29,697 nt of DNA from an uncultured Collinsella sp. (GCA_934643145.1 CAKUBM010000028.1:1-29697); one strand, 5' to 3'. Counted from the first letter of the stretch, positions 1 to 7,552 are shown. Numbers and translations: made by a program. The notes: generated by a model from the sequence alone, not told the origin.

Positions 1-123
1 GCCTGCGTCGCCATCAATGGTGCTAAGAACGCCGCTATCTACGCCACGCAGATTCTGGGCGCCTGCGACCCCGAGTACCGCAAGGTTATCGAGAAGATGA
101 AGCAGGAGATGGCTGACGCCTAA
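1..123 (+). CDS. purE: PurE C-terminus (5-(carboxyamino)imidazole ribonucleotide mutase), 5' truncated by window edge
   Basis: The first 40 codons of the window are open in frame 1 and end at TAA (121-123). The residues ACVAINGAKNAAIYATQILG match the conserved C-terminal helix of class I PurE, where the VAING-KNAA segment is highly characteristic. PurE moves the carboxylate of N5-CAIR to give CAIR in de novo purine synthesis. The catalytic N-terminal part lies outside the window. It is 35 bp upstream of the sortase gene on the same strand with no terminator visible between them, so the two may share a transcript. The family call rests on one short conserved segment, supported by purF, purM and purN a few kb downstream. 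Confidence 0.82.
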   Translation, partial: ACVAINGAKNAAIYATQILGACDPEYRKVIEKMKQEMADA

Positions 124-158
124 GCGTTCCGCCGTTTCACCGCAGTATAAGGAGAGCC

Positions 159-1157
159 ATGTCCGATTATCAGGGAAAACGATTCAAGGCTTCTCAGATT
201 CCCGATCCGTCGAAGCCGGGTGCTGCCCATGCGGCGCAGCAGGGTCGGACATCCTCTCCTCAGCAGCCGCGCGCGCCGCGCCCCGTGACACCGGCGTCGC
301 ATCGTCGACAGGACGCGCCGGCTGCATATCGTCCTTCGTCTTATAGCTCCGCTAAGAAGCCGCCCCGGTCTTCATCGCATGCCGCGCCGTCGGATTACAC
401 CGAGCCGCCGCGCAAAAAGCGCCGCTCCATTATTCCCATTCTGCTCATCATCATCGGCATCGGTCTGATTGCCGCCGCCGCCGCCATCTTTATCAATGCG
501 CAGATTGGCTACAAGCAGGCGAGTGATTCGTATCAAAAGATCGAAAAGCAATATGTGAGCGATAAGGACGCCAGCGGTGTGCCAATCATCGACTTCAACG
601 CGCTTGCTCAGACAAATCCTGAGGTTGTTGGCTGGATTTATGCGCCGGGAACCAATATCAACTACCCCGTGGTGCAGACCAACAACAACTCCAAGTACCT
701 CAATACGCTGTTTGATGGCACATCCAATGCGTCCGGTGCCATCTTCTTGGATAGCGACGATACCGCGCCGGGCATGGTCGACCAACAGACTACGATCTAT
801 GGCCACCACATGAACGACGGCTCGATGTTCAACGTGATCTCGGACACGACCGATCAGGCGACATTCGACAGCATTGAATATGTGTACTACATCACGCGCG
901 ACGCAACGTATAAGCTACGCCCGCTGGCGACCAAGGTCGTTGAGGACACGTACGCCAAGGCGCGCACGCCCAACTTTGAGGGCGATGATGGGCTGACGAA
1001 TTATCTGTCCGAGATGCTCGATGGCGCCTCTGCCGCGGCAAGCGACGCGAGCGATCGTGCAGCTTCGGCAACCAAGGTCGTGACGCTTGTGACCTGCCGC
1101 TCGCTTTCACTGAGCAACACGCGCGCCGTCATGGTGCTCACGCCGGTCGAAGAATAA
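159..1157 (+). CDS. Class B sortase
   Basis: A 332-aa membrane-anchored transpeptidase that should cleave sorting signals of secreted proteins and join them to the cell wall or to pilins. Residues 1-90 are a long cytoplasmic tail rich in Pro, Ser and Arg. A basic stop (PRKKRRS) leads into a transmembrane helix at about 91-113, and the catalytic domain follows outside. The YGHHM motif supplies His (216/217), TLVTC supplies the nucleophile Cys313, and Arg322 lies nine residues later, as expected for the triad. GSMF after the histidine and the overall spacing fit class B rather than A, D or E. The start has a good Shine-Dalgarno (AAGGAGAG). It lies between purE and a MoaE-like gene, with no LPxTG-type substrate beside it. 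The three anchored proteins at 15-20.6 kb carry LAxTG/LVxTG motifs, which are more typical of class E, so their link to this enzyme is uncertain. The 90-residue tail is long for the family. Confidence 0.88.
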   Translation: MSDYQGKRFKASQIPDPSKPGAAHAAQQGRTSSPQQPRAPRPVTPASHRRQDAPAAYRPSSYSSAKKPPRSSSHAAPSDYTEPPRKKRRSIIPILLIIIGIGLIAAAAAIFINAQIGYKQASDSYQKIEKQYVSDKDASGVPIIDFNALAQTNPEVVGWIYAPGTNINYPVVQTNNNSKYLNTLFDGTSNASGAIFLDSDDTAPGMVDQQTTIYGHHMNDGSMFNVISDTTDQATFDSIEYVYYITRDATYKLRPLATKVVEDTYAKARTPNFEGDDGLTNYLSEMLDGASAAASDASDRAASATKVVTLVTCRSLSLSNTRAVMVLTPVEE

Positions 1158-1190
1158 AGTAGCTGCTTGAGCAATCAAAAGGGAGAAATA

Positions 1191-1607
1191 ATGCTAGAGA
1201 GTGGCAAATCGATGCCTTCTGTCGATGCTTGGCTGCGCGAGGCCAAGGCTGATGCTTCGGCGTCCGGGTGCGGCATGTATCTGACACATAACGGTGTGGT
1301 TCGCGCGACGCCCAAGTCCGAGGTGCGCGGGGTCGAAACCGATGGCGTAGCGCCTGGGCACAAGGTGGGCGGTATGGCGTTTGGCTTCGATGCGGACAAG
1401 GTACGAGCCGCCATCGAGGCAACGCGCGCGATGCCGGGTATCGGCTATGTGCGCGTGTGGCTGGCAAGCGGCCAGCTTGCCGTGGGCGACGACATCATGC
1501 TCGTGCTCATCGGCGGGGACATTCGCCCGCACGTGGTCGATGCGCTGCAGGCGCTTGTCGGCACCATCAAGAACGAATGCGTGAGTGAGGTCGAGCGCGA
1601 GGCATAG
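1191..1607 (+). CDS. MoaE-like protein (molybdopterin synthase large-subunit fold), probably degenerate
   Basis: A 138-aa soluble protein. The start is ATG 1191 behind AAAAGGGAGA; an in-frame TTG at 1167 has no ribosome-binding site. The order of motifs follows MoaE: THNGVVR near residue 40 matches the family's (T/F)xGxVR strand, GYVRVWLASGQLAVGDDIML matches the VxHRxGxLxxGD core, and a helix ending TIKNE matches the segment that carries the first catalytic lysine. MoaE normally continues with a P-(I/F)-W-K-(K/R)-E motif whose lysine is essential; here the equivalent stretch is ECVSEVEREA and the protein stops. This suggests a divergent or non-catalytic relative. No other molybdenum cofactor gene is visible nearby. 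It is 33 bp after the sortase gene and probably co-transcribed with it. The family call is by eye from motif order. Confidence 0.6.
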   Translation: MLESGKSMPSVDAWLREAKADASASGCGMYLTHNGVVRATPKSEVRGVETDGVAPGHKVGGMAFGFDADKVRAAIEATRAMPGIGYVRVWLASGQLAVGDDIMLVLIGGDIRPHVVDALQALVGTIKNECVSEVEREA

Positions 1608-1640
1608 GCTTCTCGTCGATAGAAGGCTCGTTTACAAAAA

Positions 1641-1673
1641 ATGCCCGCCGGTACGTGTGATGCCGGCGGGCAT
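1641..1673. terminator. Intrinsic terminator between convergent genes
   Basis: An 11-bp perfect stem (ATGCCCGCCGG and its complement) with an 11-nt loop lies between the convergent MoaE-like and CmpB-family genes. Read on the minus strand the stem is followed by TTTTTTGT, so it should end the minus-strand gene. On the plus strand the tail (GTTGCGTTTTGGG) is weaker but may also work. Confidence 0.75.
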
Positions 1674-1697
1674 GTTGCGTTTTGGGTGCGCTGGGCG

Positions 1698-2927
1698 CTA
1701 CACGCGCGTCGCATCCTTGGGGCTCATGGTCATGCTCTGGAAGCGGTTTTCCATGTATTCGTTATCGAAGTGCTCTCCGTAGAACTGTGCGACGGGAATG
1801 TCCGGCTCCGTGCCGTTAACGCGCTGGTACCAGTAGTCGAGCGACTGCAGCGTCATGACGCCGTCGACCAGCATGATAACGGTAAAGATGACGGTGGCCG
1901 AGTAGCGGCTCTTCCAGGGGATCTTGTTGATAAGCTTAAGCAGCCTCGGCAGCAGCAGCTTGATCCAGATGAGGCCGCCCAGGCCCCACAGGCAGGCGAA
2001 GCCCGTGCAGGTGCGTCCGTCCGTGAGGACCACGAGCGGATCGGGCAAACCGAACAGCGTTATGTGCGAGTAGCTCCACGAGACCACGCCAAACGCGGTC
2101 TGCATAAACCAGCCCACGAACACCTCAAAGCTGGCGCCGAGCAGGGCGCTCACCAGGAAAATGATGATGGGGTTCTTTTTGTAGAAGCGGTTAAGCACCA
2201 TGGTCATGAGCACGGCGCCAAATCCGTAGATGGGGCTGAAGGGGCCAAACAGCATGCCGGCGCGGTTCTGATAGACGCCCGGGTCGTCGACCGTCATGTG
2301 CCAGATGTCCTCGGCGATCAGGCCGAGTATGCAGCAGACAAAGAACACCCAGAACAGGTTGAAGTAGTTGAGCTTGATGTAGCCCTCGCCGGTTTCATCG
2401 CGGCCGAGCATGCCCTCGGCGGCGGCGTCGCGGTCGAGCATCTCCTGCAGGCGGCGCTGCAGTTCACGCTCCTGACGCAGCGTGGGGTCGACGGTTGCCG
2501 AAAGTGCAACAAGGATGCCGAGCTGGATCGCGGGACGCAGTAGGAAGGGCCCGATGCCCTGGAGCATCACGTCGACCAAAAGCTCGACGACGGTGAATGC
2601 AATAAGGATGTAGGACAGGCGGGCGGCGTTGCGGCGCTGGTTTTTGATAAGGTCCAGGCCAAAGATGATTAGGATGACGGCACTTGCCGCAGAGAGCATG
2701 ATGCCGGCGACGATAAGGCCGACTGCGACGAGCGTGTTGTCGCCGAGCTTTTCGGTGGCGTTGCCGTTAACAAGTGCCGTGATGACCTGCCACATAAAGG
2801 CAGTGACCGACGGGAGCGTGCCCACGCCGGAAAGGATGCACAGGACGGCGTACACCTTAATGATGAGGGGGATCTTCTTGACCTCCGTGGCGCTGGGGAC
2901 GCTGGGGTCGAGTTCGTTTCGATCCAT
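1698..2927 (-). CDS. CmpB-family (putative ABC transporter type IV) membrane protein
   Basis: A 409-aa polytopic membrane protein. ATG 2927 is chosen because AGAAAGG sits six to seven bases upstream; the same frame stays open further upstream but has no ribosome-binding site. The N-terminal half has several hydrophobic helices (about 24-45, 65-90 and 105-150). A charged cytoplasmic linker rich in Arg, Glu and Asp (about 170-205) follows. The C-terminal half shows hallmarks of PF06541: FGPFSPIYGFGAVL and FEVFVGWFMQTAFGVVSWSYS. Members are called putative ABC transporter permeases, but their substrate and function are not established and no ATPase is adjacent here. It is a single-gene unit ending in the hairpin at 1641-1673. 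The PF06541 call is confident; no function is claimed. Confidence 0.72.
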   Translation of the reverse strand: MDRNELDPSVPSATEVKKIPLIIKVYAVLCILSGVGTLPSVTAFMWQVITALVNGNATEKLGDNTLVAVGLIVAGIMLSAASAVILIIFGLDLIKNQRRNAARLSYILIAFTVVELLVDVMLQGIGPFLLRPAIQLGILVALSATVDPTLRQERELQRRLQEMLDRDAAAEGMLGRDETGEGYIKLNYFNLFWVFFVCCILGLIAEDIWHMTVDDPGVYQNRAGMLFGPFSPIYGFGAVLMTMVLNRFYKKNPIIIFLVSALLGASFEVFVGWFMQTAFGVVSWSYSHITLFGLPDPLVVLTDGRTCTGFACLWGLGGLIWIKLLLPRLLKLINKIPWKSRYSATVIFTVIMLVDGVMTLQSLDYWYQRVNGTEPDIPVAQFYGEHFDNEYMENRFQSMTMSPKDATRV

Positions 2928-3174
2928 ACATAACCTTTCTCGTTTTGCTGTAGGTACAAGGATACGCCGCCGACCTGCCAAAAGACAGGACGAACGTCCC
3001 AATTGCAACAATGCAAGCCCCAACGGCGGACGAGACGCGTCGCGACGGAAGCATGCGGGATCGTCGACCCCGAGGAGGTTGCCCAATAAAATGTTTGGCT
3101 GCAAAACGGATTATAAGCTCGGTGGGCTTTTAAAAAGCGCTGCTCATGCGCGGGAGTGCTTGTCTTGCCGTGCG

Positions 3175-3180
3175 TATAAT
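3175..3180 (+). promoter_or_regulatory. Probable -10 element of the purF promoter
   Basis: A perfect TATAAT lies 41 bp upstream of the purF start, in the 294-bp gap between divergent genes. No good -35 is seen at 16-18 bp spacing. No purine riboswitch fold was recognised between here and the start codon. Confidence 0.55.
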
Positions 3181-3221
3181 AGGGCAGGTAACGCCAAATA
3201 ACGAGGCTCTGAGGGGATGCC

Positions 3222-4892
3222 ATGTCTCAAGAAACCATCCACGCGGCCGAGCGCGCCGCGGGACAGGTGAAGACCATGTCGACGTATGATCCGGACTCCG
3301 ACCAGCTGCATGAGGAATGTGGCGTCTTCGGCGTATGGGCGCCCGATCGCGACGTGGCTCGACTGACGTACTTTGGCCTGCGTGCGCTGCAGCATCGCGG
3401 CCAGGAATCGGCGGGAATCGCTGTGGGTGACGGCGGCACGGTTATGGTCCGCAAGGATCTGGGCCTGCTCGACCGCGTGTTCTCCAACGCCGACCTGTCG
3501 ACGCTCTCCGGCCAGCTGGCCGTGGGCCACGTGCGCTATGGCACCGCCGGCGCCAAGAGCTGGGAAGCCTCGCAGCCGCATCTTTCTACCATCAACAGCG
3601 TCATTATCGCGCTTGCTCACAACGGCACTCTGGTCAACACCGACGAGCTGCGCCGCCAGCTGATCGAGCTGGGCGTGCCGTTCCTCTCCAATTCGGATTC
3701 CGAGGTCGCGACCAAGCTCATCGGCTACTTTACCCAGCGCACGGGCCATCTGCGCGAGGGCATTCGCAAGACCATGGAACTCGTGCGCGGCGGCTACGCC
3801 ATGACGCTCATCAACGAGCAGGCGCTCTACGCCTTCCGTGACCCGCACGGCATTCGCCCGCTCGTGTTGGGCAAGCTGGTCGACGAGGGTCTGGATCAGG
3901 CCGACGCCGCGTCCGTTTCGCAGCTGCCGTCGCAGGACGAGGCCTCGACGATCGACGCTACCACCCATGTCACCCGTGCCGGCGGCTGGGTCGTTGCCTC
4001 CGAGACCTGCGCGCTCGACATCGTGGGCGCCGAGTACGTCCGCGACGTCCGCCCCGGCGAGATTTTGCGCATCAGCGCCGAGGGCCTTGTGTCCGAGCAG
4101 GGCGTGCCTGCCGCCGAAGAGCCCGCCAACTGCATCTTTGAGCAGGTTTACTTTGCCCGCCCCGACTCCATCATGAACGGCAAGAGCGTCTACGCCTGCC
4201 GCTACGACATGGGTCGCCAGCTGGCACACGAGGAGCCCGTCGAGGCCGACCTGGTCATTGGCGTGCCCGACTCCGGCCTGCCGCCCGCAGAGGGCTATTC
4301 GCACGAGAGCGGCATTCCCTTTGGCGAGGGCCTTATCAAGAACCGCTACGTGGGCCGTACGTTTATCGAGCCCACGCAGGAGCTGCGCGCCATGGGCGTG
4401 CGCATGAAGCTTAACCCGCTGCGCGACAACATCGAGGGCAAGCGCCTGGTCGTCATCGACGACTCCATCGTGCGCGGCACCACCATGGTGCAGCTCGTCA
4501 AGATGCTGCGCAACGCCGGCGCCAAGGAGATTCATATCCGCATCAACTCGCCCGAGGTCATCTGGCCGTGCTTCTACGGTATCGATACCGACGTGCAGTC
4601 GCAGCTTATCAGCGCCAACAAGACGGTCGACGAGATTTGCGAGTATATCGGCGCCGATTCGCTGGCCTTCCTTTCGGTCGAGGGCCTGCTTAAGGTCATG
4701 CCCAAGGGCGGTTACTGCGATGCGTGCTTTACCGGCCGCTACCCCGTGGCGATTCCCGAGAGCTTTGGCCGCGACAAGTTTATGGAGGGCTTTAAGCCCC
4801 GCAACCTGGATAAGCCGCTGCACTTTGACGACGACGCCGTGGTCGAGAAATACGACGACCGCAGCTGGGAAGAGGAGCACGGCGAGGCCTAA
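3222..4892 (+). CDS. purF: Amidophosphoribosyltransferase (PurF), Fe-S type
   Basis: A 556-aa enzyme for the committed step of purine synthesis: PRPP plus glutamine gives phosphoribosylamine. The start at 3222 has GAGGGG upstream; ATG 3276 is an alternative. The N-terminal nucleophile glutaminase domain begins at Cys33 (EEC-GVFGVW), so a propeptide of about 32 residues would be removed. The C-terminal phosphoribosyltransferase domain carries the PRPP loop VVIDDSIVRGTT at about 409-420. Four cysteines sit where the Bacillus-type enzyme binds its 4Fe-4S cluster: Cys304 (NCIFE), Cys450 (WPCFYGID), Cys499 and Cys502 (YCDACF). The protein is therefore predicted to be the oxygen-sensitive, processed class. 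A stretch of about 30 residues near 225-255 (DEGLDQADAASVSQLPSQDE and following) looks like a family insertion. The stop codon forms the edge of a GGGACAGG palindrome. Confidence 0.97.
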   Translation: MSQETIHAAERAAGQVKTMSTYDPDSDQLHEECGVFGVWAPDRDVARLTYFGLRALQHRGQESAGIAVGDGGTVMVRKDLGLLDRVFSNADLSTLSGQLAVGHVRYGTAGAKSWEASQPHLSTINSVIIALAHNGTLVNTDELRRQLIELGVPFLSNSDSEVATKLIGYFTQRTGHLREGIRKTMELVRGGYAMTLINEQALYAFRDPHGIRPLVLGKLVDEGLDQADAASVSQLPSQDEASTIDATTHVTRAGGWVVASETCALDIVGAEYVRDVRPGEILRISAEGLVSEQGVPAAEEPANCIFEQVYFARPDSIMNGKSVYACRYDMGRQLAHEEPVEADLVIGVPDSGLPPAEGYSHESGIPFGEGLIKNRYVGRTFIEPTQELRAMGVRMKLNPLRDNIEGKRLVVIDDSIVRGTTMVQLVKMLRNAGAKEIHIRINSPEVIWPCFYGIDTDVQSQLISANKTVDEICEYIGADSLAFLSVEGLLKVMPKGGYCDACFTGRYPVAIPESFGRDKFMEGFKPRNLDKPLHFDDDAVVEKYDDRSWEEEHGEA

Positions 4893-4932
4893 AACCTGCC
4901 AAAAAGGGACAGGTTTATTTTGGCAGGTTTTA
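4890..4932 (+). repeat. GGGACAGG palindromic element starting at the purF stop codon (terminator-like)
   Basis: A perfect 15-bp stem (4890-4904 with 4918-4932; TAAAACCTGCCAAAA and its complement) encloses the loop AGGGACAGGTTTA. The first three bases of the stem are the TAA stop of purF. The loop is the same, but for one base, as that of the element at 23473-23505. It could end purF transcription, although the downstream T-run is broken (ACCTGCGGTTTTG). Confidence 0.85.
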
Positions 4933-4982
4933 CCTGCGGTTTTGTTGATTGAGCGGTGTGTGCTGTTATGACACGCGCCGAA

Positions 4983-5029
4983 ATGAACGCAACTATGAGC
5001 ACCGTTTGCCGCCCCGCGCGGTGAACGGT
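4983..5029 (+). other. Possible leader peptide and hairpin in the purM 5' region
   Basis: A 13-codon reading frame (MNATMSTVCRPAR, 4983-5024) overlaps a hairpin whose outer stem is ACCGTT (5001-5006) with AACGGT (5024-5029) and whose inner stem is CCGC/GCGG. It ends 20 bp before the purM start and just before its Shine-Dalgarno. No clear ribosome-binding site precedes the small frame. A translated leader controlling purM is possible but unproven. Confidence 0.25.
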
Positions 5030-5049
5030 AGTGGGAGAGGAAGGCTCAG

Positions 5050-6153
5050 ATGAGCGACAGCAAGCATGTGACGTACGAGGACGCCGGCGTCGATACCGCC
5101 GAGGGCGGCCGCGCCGTCGACGCGATCAAGCAGATGGTCAAGGACACCAATCGCCCCGAGGTTATCGGCGGCATCGGTGGCTTTGGTGGCCTGTTCTCGG
5201 CAGCCGCACTCAAGGATATGGAAGATCCGATCCTGATCAGCGGCACCGACGGCGTGGGCACCAAGCTCGTGCTCGCCCAGATCATGGACCGTCACGAGAC
5301 GGTGGGCCAGGACCTGGTCGCCATGTGCGTCAATGACATTTTGGCTTCGGGCGCCGAGCCGCTGTTCTTCCTGGATTACGTTGCCATCGGTCACATTGAA
5401 GCCGAGCACATGGCAAAGATCATCAAGGGCGTGGCCGACGGCTGCAAGCTCGCGGGCTGCGCGCTCGTTGGTGGCGAGATGGCTGAGCACCCGGGCGTTA
5501 TGGCCCCGGCTGACTACGATCTCGCCGGCTTTACCGTGGGCGTTGTCGATCGTCCCAAGATGCTCGACCCCGCGAACGTACGTCCCGGCGACGTGATCCT
5601 GGGTCTGCCTTCCACCGGCGTGCACTCCAACGGTTACTCGCTTGTGCGCAAGGTCATCGGCGTTGACGGCATCAAGCCGGGTACGCCCGAGGCCGCCGCT
5701 AAGGCCGAGGAACTGAGCCGTCCGCTCGAGGAGCTCGGCGGCGCTTCGCTTGCCGACGCTCTGCTGGCTCCCACGCGCATTTATGTCAAGCCGATTCTGG
5801 AGCTGCTGCGTGGCGGCGCCAACGTTCACGCGATTGCCCACATCACCGGCGGCGGCATCACCGAGAACCTCAACCGCGCGCTCGCCGACGACGTCGACGC
5901 CGTGGTCACCCGCAACGGCGCCGAGATGGGCTGGGACGTTCCGCCTGTCATCACCTACGTGTCGCGCCAGGCCGAGCTTGCGCCCAACGAGGCGTGCAAG
6001 ACCTTCAACATGGGCGTCGGCCTGTGCCTGATCGTTGCCCCCGAGGACGAGGCCGCTGTGACCGAGGCTCTGGTCGCGCTGGGCGAGACGCCGTTCCGCG
6101 TGGGCGAGTGCGTCGAGGGCTCCGGTAAGGTTGTGTACTCCGATGAGCGCTAA
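5050..6153 (+). CDS. purM: Phosphoribosylformylglycinamidine cyclo-ligase (AIR synthetase)
   Basis: A 367-aa enzyme of the PurM/ThiL superfamily that uses ATP to close FGAM to aminoimidazole ribonucleotide. GTDGVGTKL near residue 61 and the stretch around VAMCVNDILASGAEPLFFLDY (about 91-111) are diagnostic, followed by the Gly-rich VGGEMAEHPG and the C-terminal-domain motif HITGGGITENLNR. The length is normal for the family. The start ATG 5050 follows GGGAGAGGAAGG. It overlaps purN by 11 bp, so the two are translationally coupled. Separation from purF by a terminator-like palindrome and a leader region suggests purMN may have their own promoter; TTGTTG (4942-4947) and TTATGA 18 bp later are a weak candidate. 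Confidence 0.97.
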   Translation: MSDSKHVTYEDAGVDTAEGGRAVDAIKQMVKDTNRPEVIGGIGGFGGLFSAAALKDMEDPILISGTDGVGTKLVLAQIMDRHETVGQDLVAMCVNDILASGAEPLFFLDYVAIGHIEAEHMAKIIKGVADGCKLAGCALVGGEMAEHPGVMAPADYDLAGFTVGVVDRPKMLDPANVRPGDVILGLPSTGVHSNGYSLVRKVIGVDGIKPGTPEAAAKAEELSRPLEELGGASLADALLAPTRIYVKPILELLRGGANVHAIAHITGGGITENLNRALADDVDAVVTRNGAEMGWDVPPVITYVSRQAELAPNEACKTFNMGVGLCLIVAPEDEAAVTEALVALGETPFRVGECVEGSGKVVYSDER

Positions 6154-6844
6154 CGAGCAAATGGCTTCTGCCGAGGGCCTGGGCTTTGTGCCCTACACCC
6201 GCCCGACCGGCACCGATACGGCTGAGCCGCTCAAGATTGGCGTGCTCATCAGCGGTTCGGGCACCAACCTGCAGGCGCTGATCGACCTGATCGCCGCCGG
6301 CAAGCTCAACGCCTCGATTGAGCTTGTGGTGTCGAGCCGTCCTTCGGCCAAGGGCTTGCAGCGTGCCGAGCGCGCGGGCATCCAGACGCTCACGCTGTCC
6401 AAGGATGTCTACGCCGACCCCATCGCCGCCGACGAGATCATCGCGCACGAGCTGCTCGAGCGCGGCTGCGAGTACGTGGTCATGGCCGGCTACATGCGCA
6501 TGGTGCACACGCCGCTGCTGGCGGCGTTTCCCAATCGCGTGGTCAACCTGCATCCAGCGTTGCTGCCGAGCTTTACCGGCGCGCATGCGATTGACGACGC
6601 GTTTGTTCGCGGCGTCAAGGTGACCGGCGTGACCGTGCACTTTGCCAACGAGATCTACGACAACGGCCCCATCATCGCCCAGCGCGCGCTGGCTGTCGAG
6701 GAGGGCTGGGGTGTCGACACGCTCGAGGAGCACATCCACGCGATTGAGCATGTGCTGTATCCCGAAGTCGTGCAGATGCTCGCCGACGGTCGCGTTCACG
6801 TGCTGGAGAGCGGCAAGGTCGCAATTGATGCGCCTCGCGGCTAG
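6143..6844 (+). CDS. purN: Phosphoribosylglycinamide formyltransferase (folate-dependent)
   Basis: A 233-aa GAR transformylase that moves a formyl group from 10-formyl-THF to GAR. The start is taken as ATG 6143, overlapping the end of purM in another frame; ATG 6161 is possible and upstream TTG 6131 is less likely. After about 25 extra N-terminal residues the ISGSGTNLQALI phosphate-binding segment appears. The catalytic Asn and His lie in VVNLHPALLPSFTGAHA, and the catalytic Asp in YDNGPIIAQ. The C-terminal EHIHAIEHVLYP is typical. A hairpin at 6877-6910 ends the unit. GAR and AIR synthesis steps missing here (PurD, PurL, PurK) must be encoded elsewhere. Confidence 0.95.
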   Translation: MSANEQMASAEGLGFVPYTRPTGTDTAEPLKIGVLISGSGTNLQALIDLIAAGKLNASIELVVSSRPSAKGLQRAERAGIQTLTLSKDVYADPIAADEIIAHELLERGCEYVVMAGYMRMVHTPLLAAFPNRVVNLHPALLPSFTGAHAIDDAFVRGVKVTGVTVHFANEIYDNGPIIAQRALAVEEGWGVDTLEEHIHAIEHVLYPEVVQMLADGRVHVLESGKVAIDAPRG

Positions 6845-6876
6845 CGGCGCACAGTACAATTTAGCCGAGTAGTCAG

Positions 6877-6918
6877 GGTGGTCATTGGCGCCAAGGCGCG
6901 AGTGGCCACCTTTTGTTT
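6877..6918 (+). terminator. Intrinsic terminator after purN
   Basis: GGTGGTCA (6877-6884) pairs with TGGCCACC (6903-6910) with one G-U, with an inner GCGCC/GGCGC stem, followed directly by TTTTGTTTTA. Confidence 0.7.
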
Positions 6919-6921
6919 TAG

Positions 6922-6997
6922 TAGTCATTGGGGACGTTCTTAAACGACTAGTCATTGGGGACGCTCTTGAATGACTAGTCGTTAAAGAACGTCGCAG
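6922..6997. repeat. Tandem GGGGAC palindromes (three related arms)
   Basis: Two direct copies of TAGTCATTGGGGACG(T/C)TCTT begin at 6922 and 6949. The second forms a 10-bp stem, ACTAGTCATT (6947-6956) with AATGACTAGT (6970-6979), around the loop GGGGACGCTCTTG. A third, inverted partial copy (TAGTCGTTAAAGAACGTCG, 6976-6994) is nearly the complement of the first. It fills the gap between the purN terminator and the PTS gene and belongs to the same dispersed family as 9516-9588. Confidence 0.75.
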
Positions 6998-7022
6998 GTG
7001 ACTAGGTGAGAGAGGTGAGCGC

Positions 7023-7487
7023 ATGGCGGATAACGAAGCACTGTTTACGCCTGAGCTGGTGTTTTTTGATTGGGAGTGTGCGTCGCCGGATGAGGTGTTT
7101 GCGCTGCTCGAGGACGAGCTTGCCCCGCGCGGCTACATTGCCGATGGTTGGCTCGACGCCGTTCGCACACGCGAGGACGCCTATCCTACGGGGCTTGCCA
7201 TGCCGGCGGCTAACATCGCTATCCCGCATGCCGACCCGGGGTTTGTGGCTAAGCCCTATATCGCGGTGGTAAAGCCCGCCGCGCCCGTGACGTTTAACGC
7301 CATGGCGGGTATGGGCGCTCCGGTGCCGGCGCAGATCATCGTCAACCTGGGTATTTCCGAGCCGGGCGGTCAGGTCGAGGCCCTGCAGGCGCTCATGAAT
7401 ATCTTTATGGATGCCGACGCCGCAGCCGATGTACTCGGCCAGACCACGCCCCAGGGCATGGTCGACGCCATCCGCCGCCACTTCTAA
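7023..7487 (+). CDS. PTS EIIA type-2 (fructose/mannitol/galactitol-like) domain protein
   Basis: A 154-aa single-domain phosphocarrier. IPHAD at residues 67-71 places the phosphorylated histidine at His69, within GLAMPAANIAIPHADPG, the active-site signature of the EIIA-2 (PTS_EIIA_2) family. VKPAAPVTFNAMAG and the C-terminal LQALMNIFMDADAA segment fit the same fold; galactitol-type IIA proteins look the most similar by eye. Its start follows GAGAGAGGTGAGC. No IIB or IIC gene is adjacent, so the protein either serves a distant permease or has a regulatory role; which one cannot be told from this sequence. It is flanked on both sides by GGGGAC palindromes and looks monocistronic. Confidence 0.85.
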   Translation: MADNEALFTPELVFFDWECASPDEVFALLEDELAPRGYIADGWLDAVRTREDAYPTGLAMPAANIAIPHADPGFVAKPYIAVVKPAAPVTFNAMAGMGAPVPAQIIVNLGISEPGGQVEALQALMNIFMDADAAADVLGQTTPQGMVDAIRRHF

Positions 7488-7499
7488 GGTGGCAGTTAG

Positions 7500-7552
7500 A
7501 CCTGTCCCCTTTGCACCAAAATGGTGCAGATTAACCTGTCCCCGTTGCACCA
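7500..7552. repeat. Double GGGGACAGG element after the PTS IIA gene
   Basis: Two copies of ACCTGTCCCC (7500-7509 and 7534-7543), the complement of GGGGACAGGT, are interleaved with a short hairpin GCACCA/TGGTGC (7513-7527). TGGTGCA (7522-7528) also pairs with TGCACCA (7546-7552) around the second core. It begins 12 bp after the stop codon. No long T-run follows. Confidence 0.75.

Noticed and set aside
2941..3221. Purine riboswitch or PurR-type operator ahead of purF
   Set aside because: I looked for conserved junctions and a terminator/antiterminator pair and saw none. Only a -10-like TATAAT can be supported.
3144..4880. 578-codon open frame on the minus strand opposite purF
   Set aside because: It is an antisense shadow of a GC-rich gene: the translation is rich in Ala, Val, His and Asp with no recognisable motif, and purF is certain.
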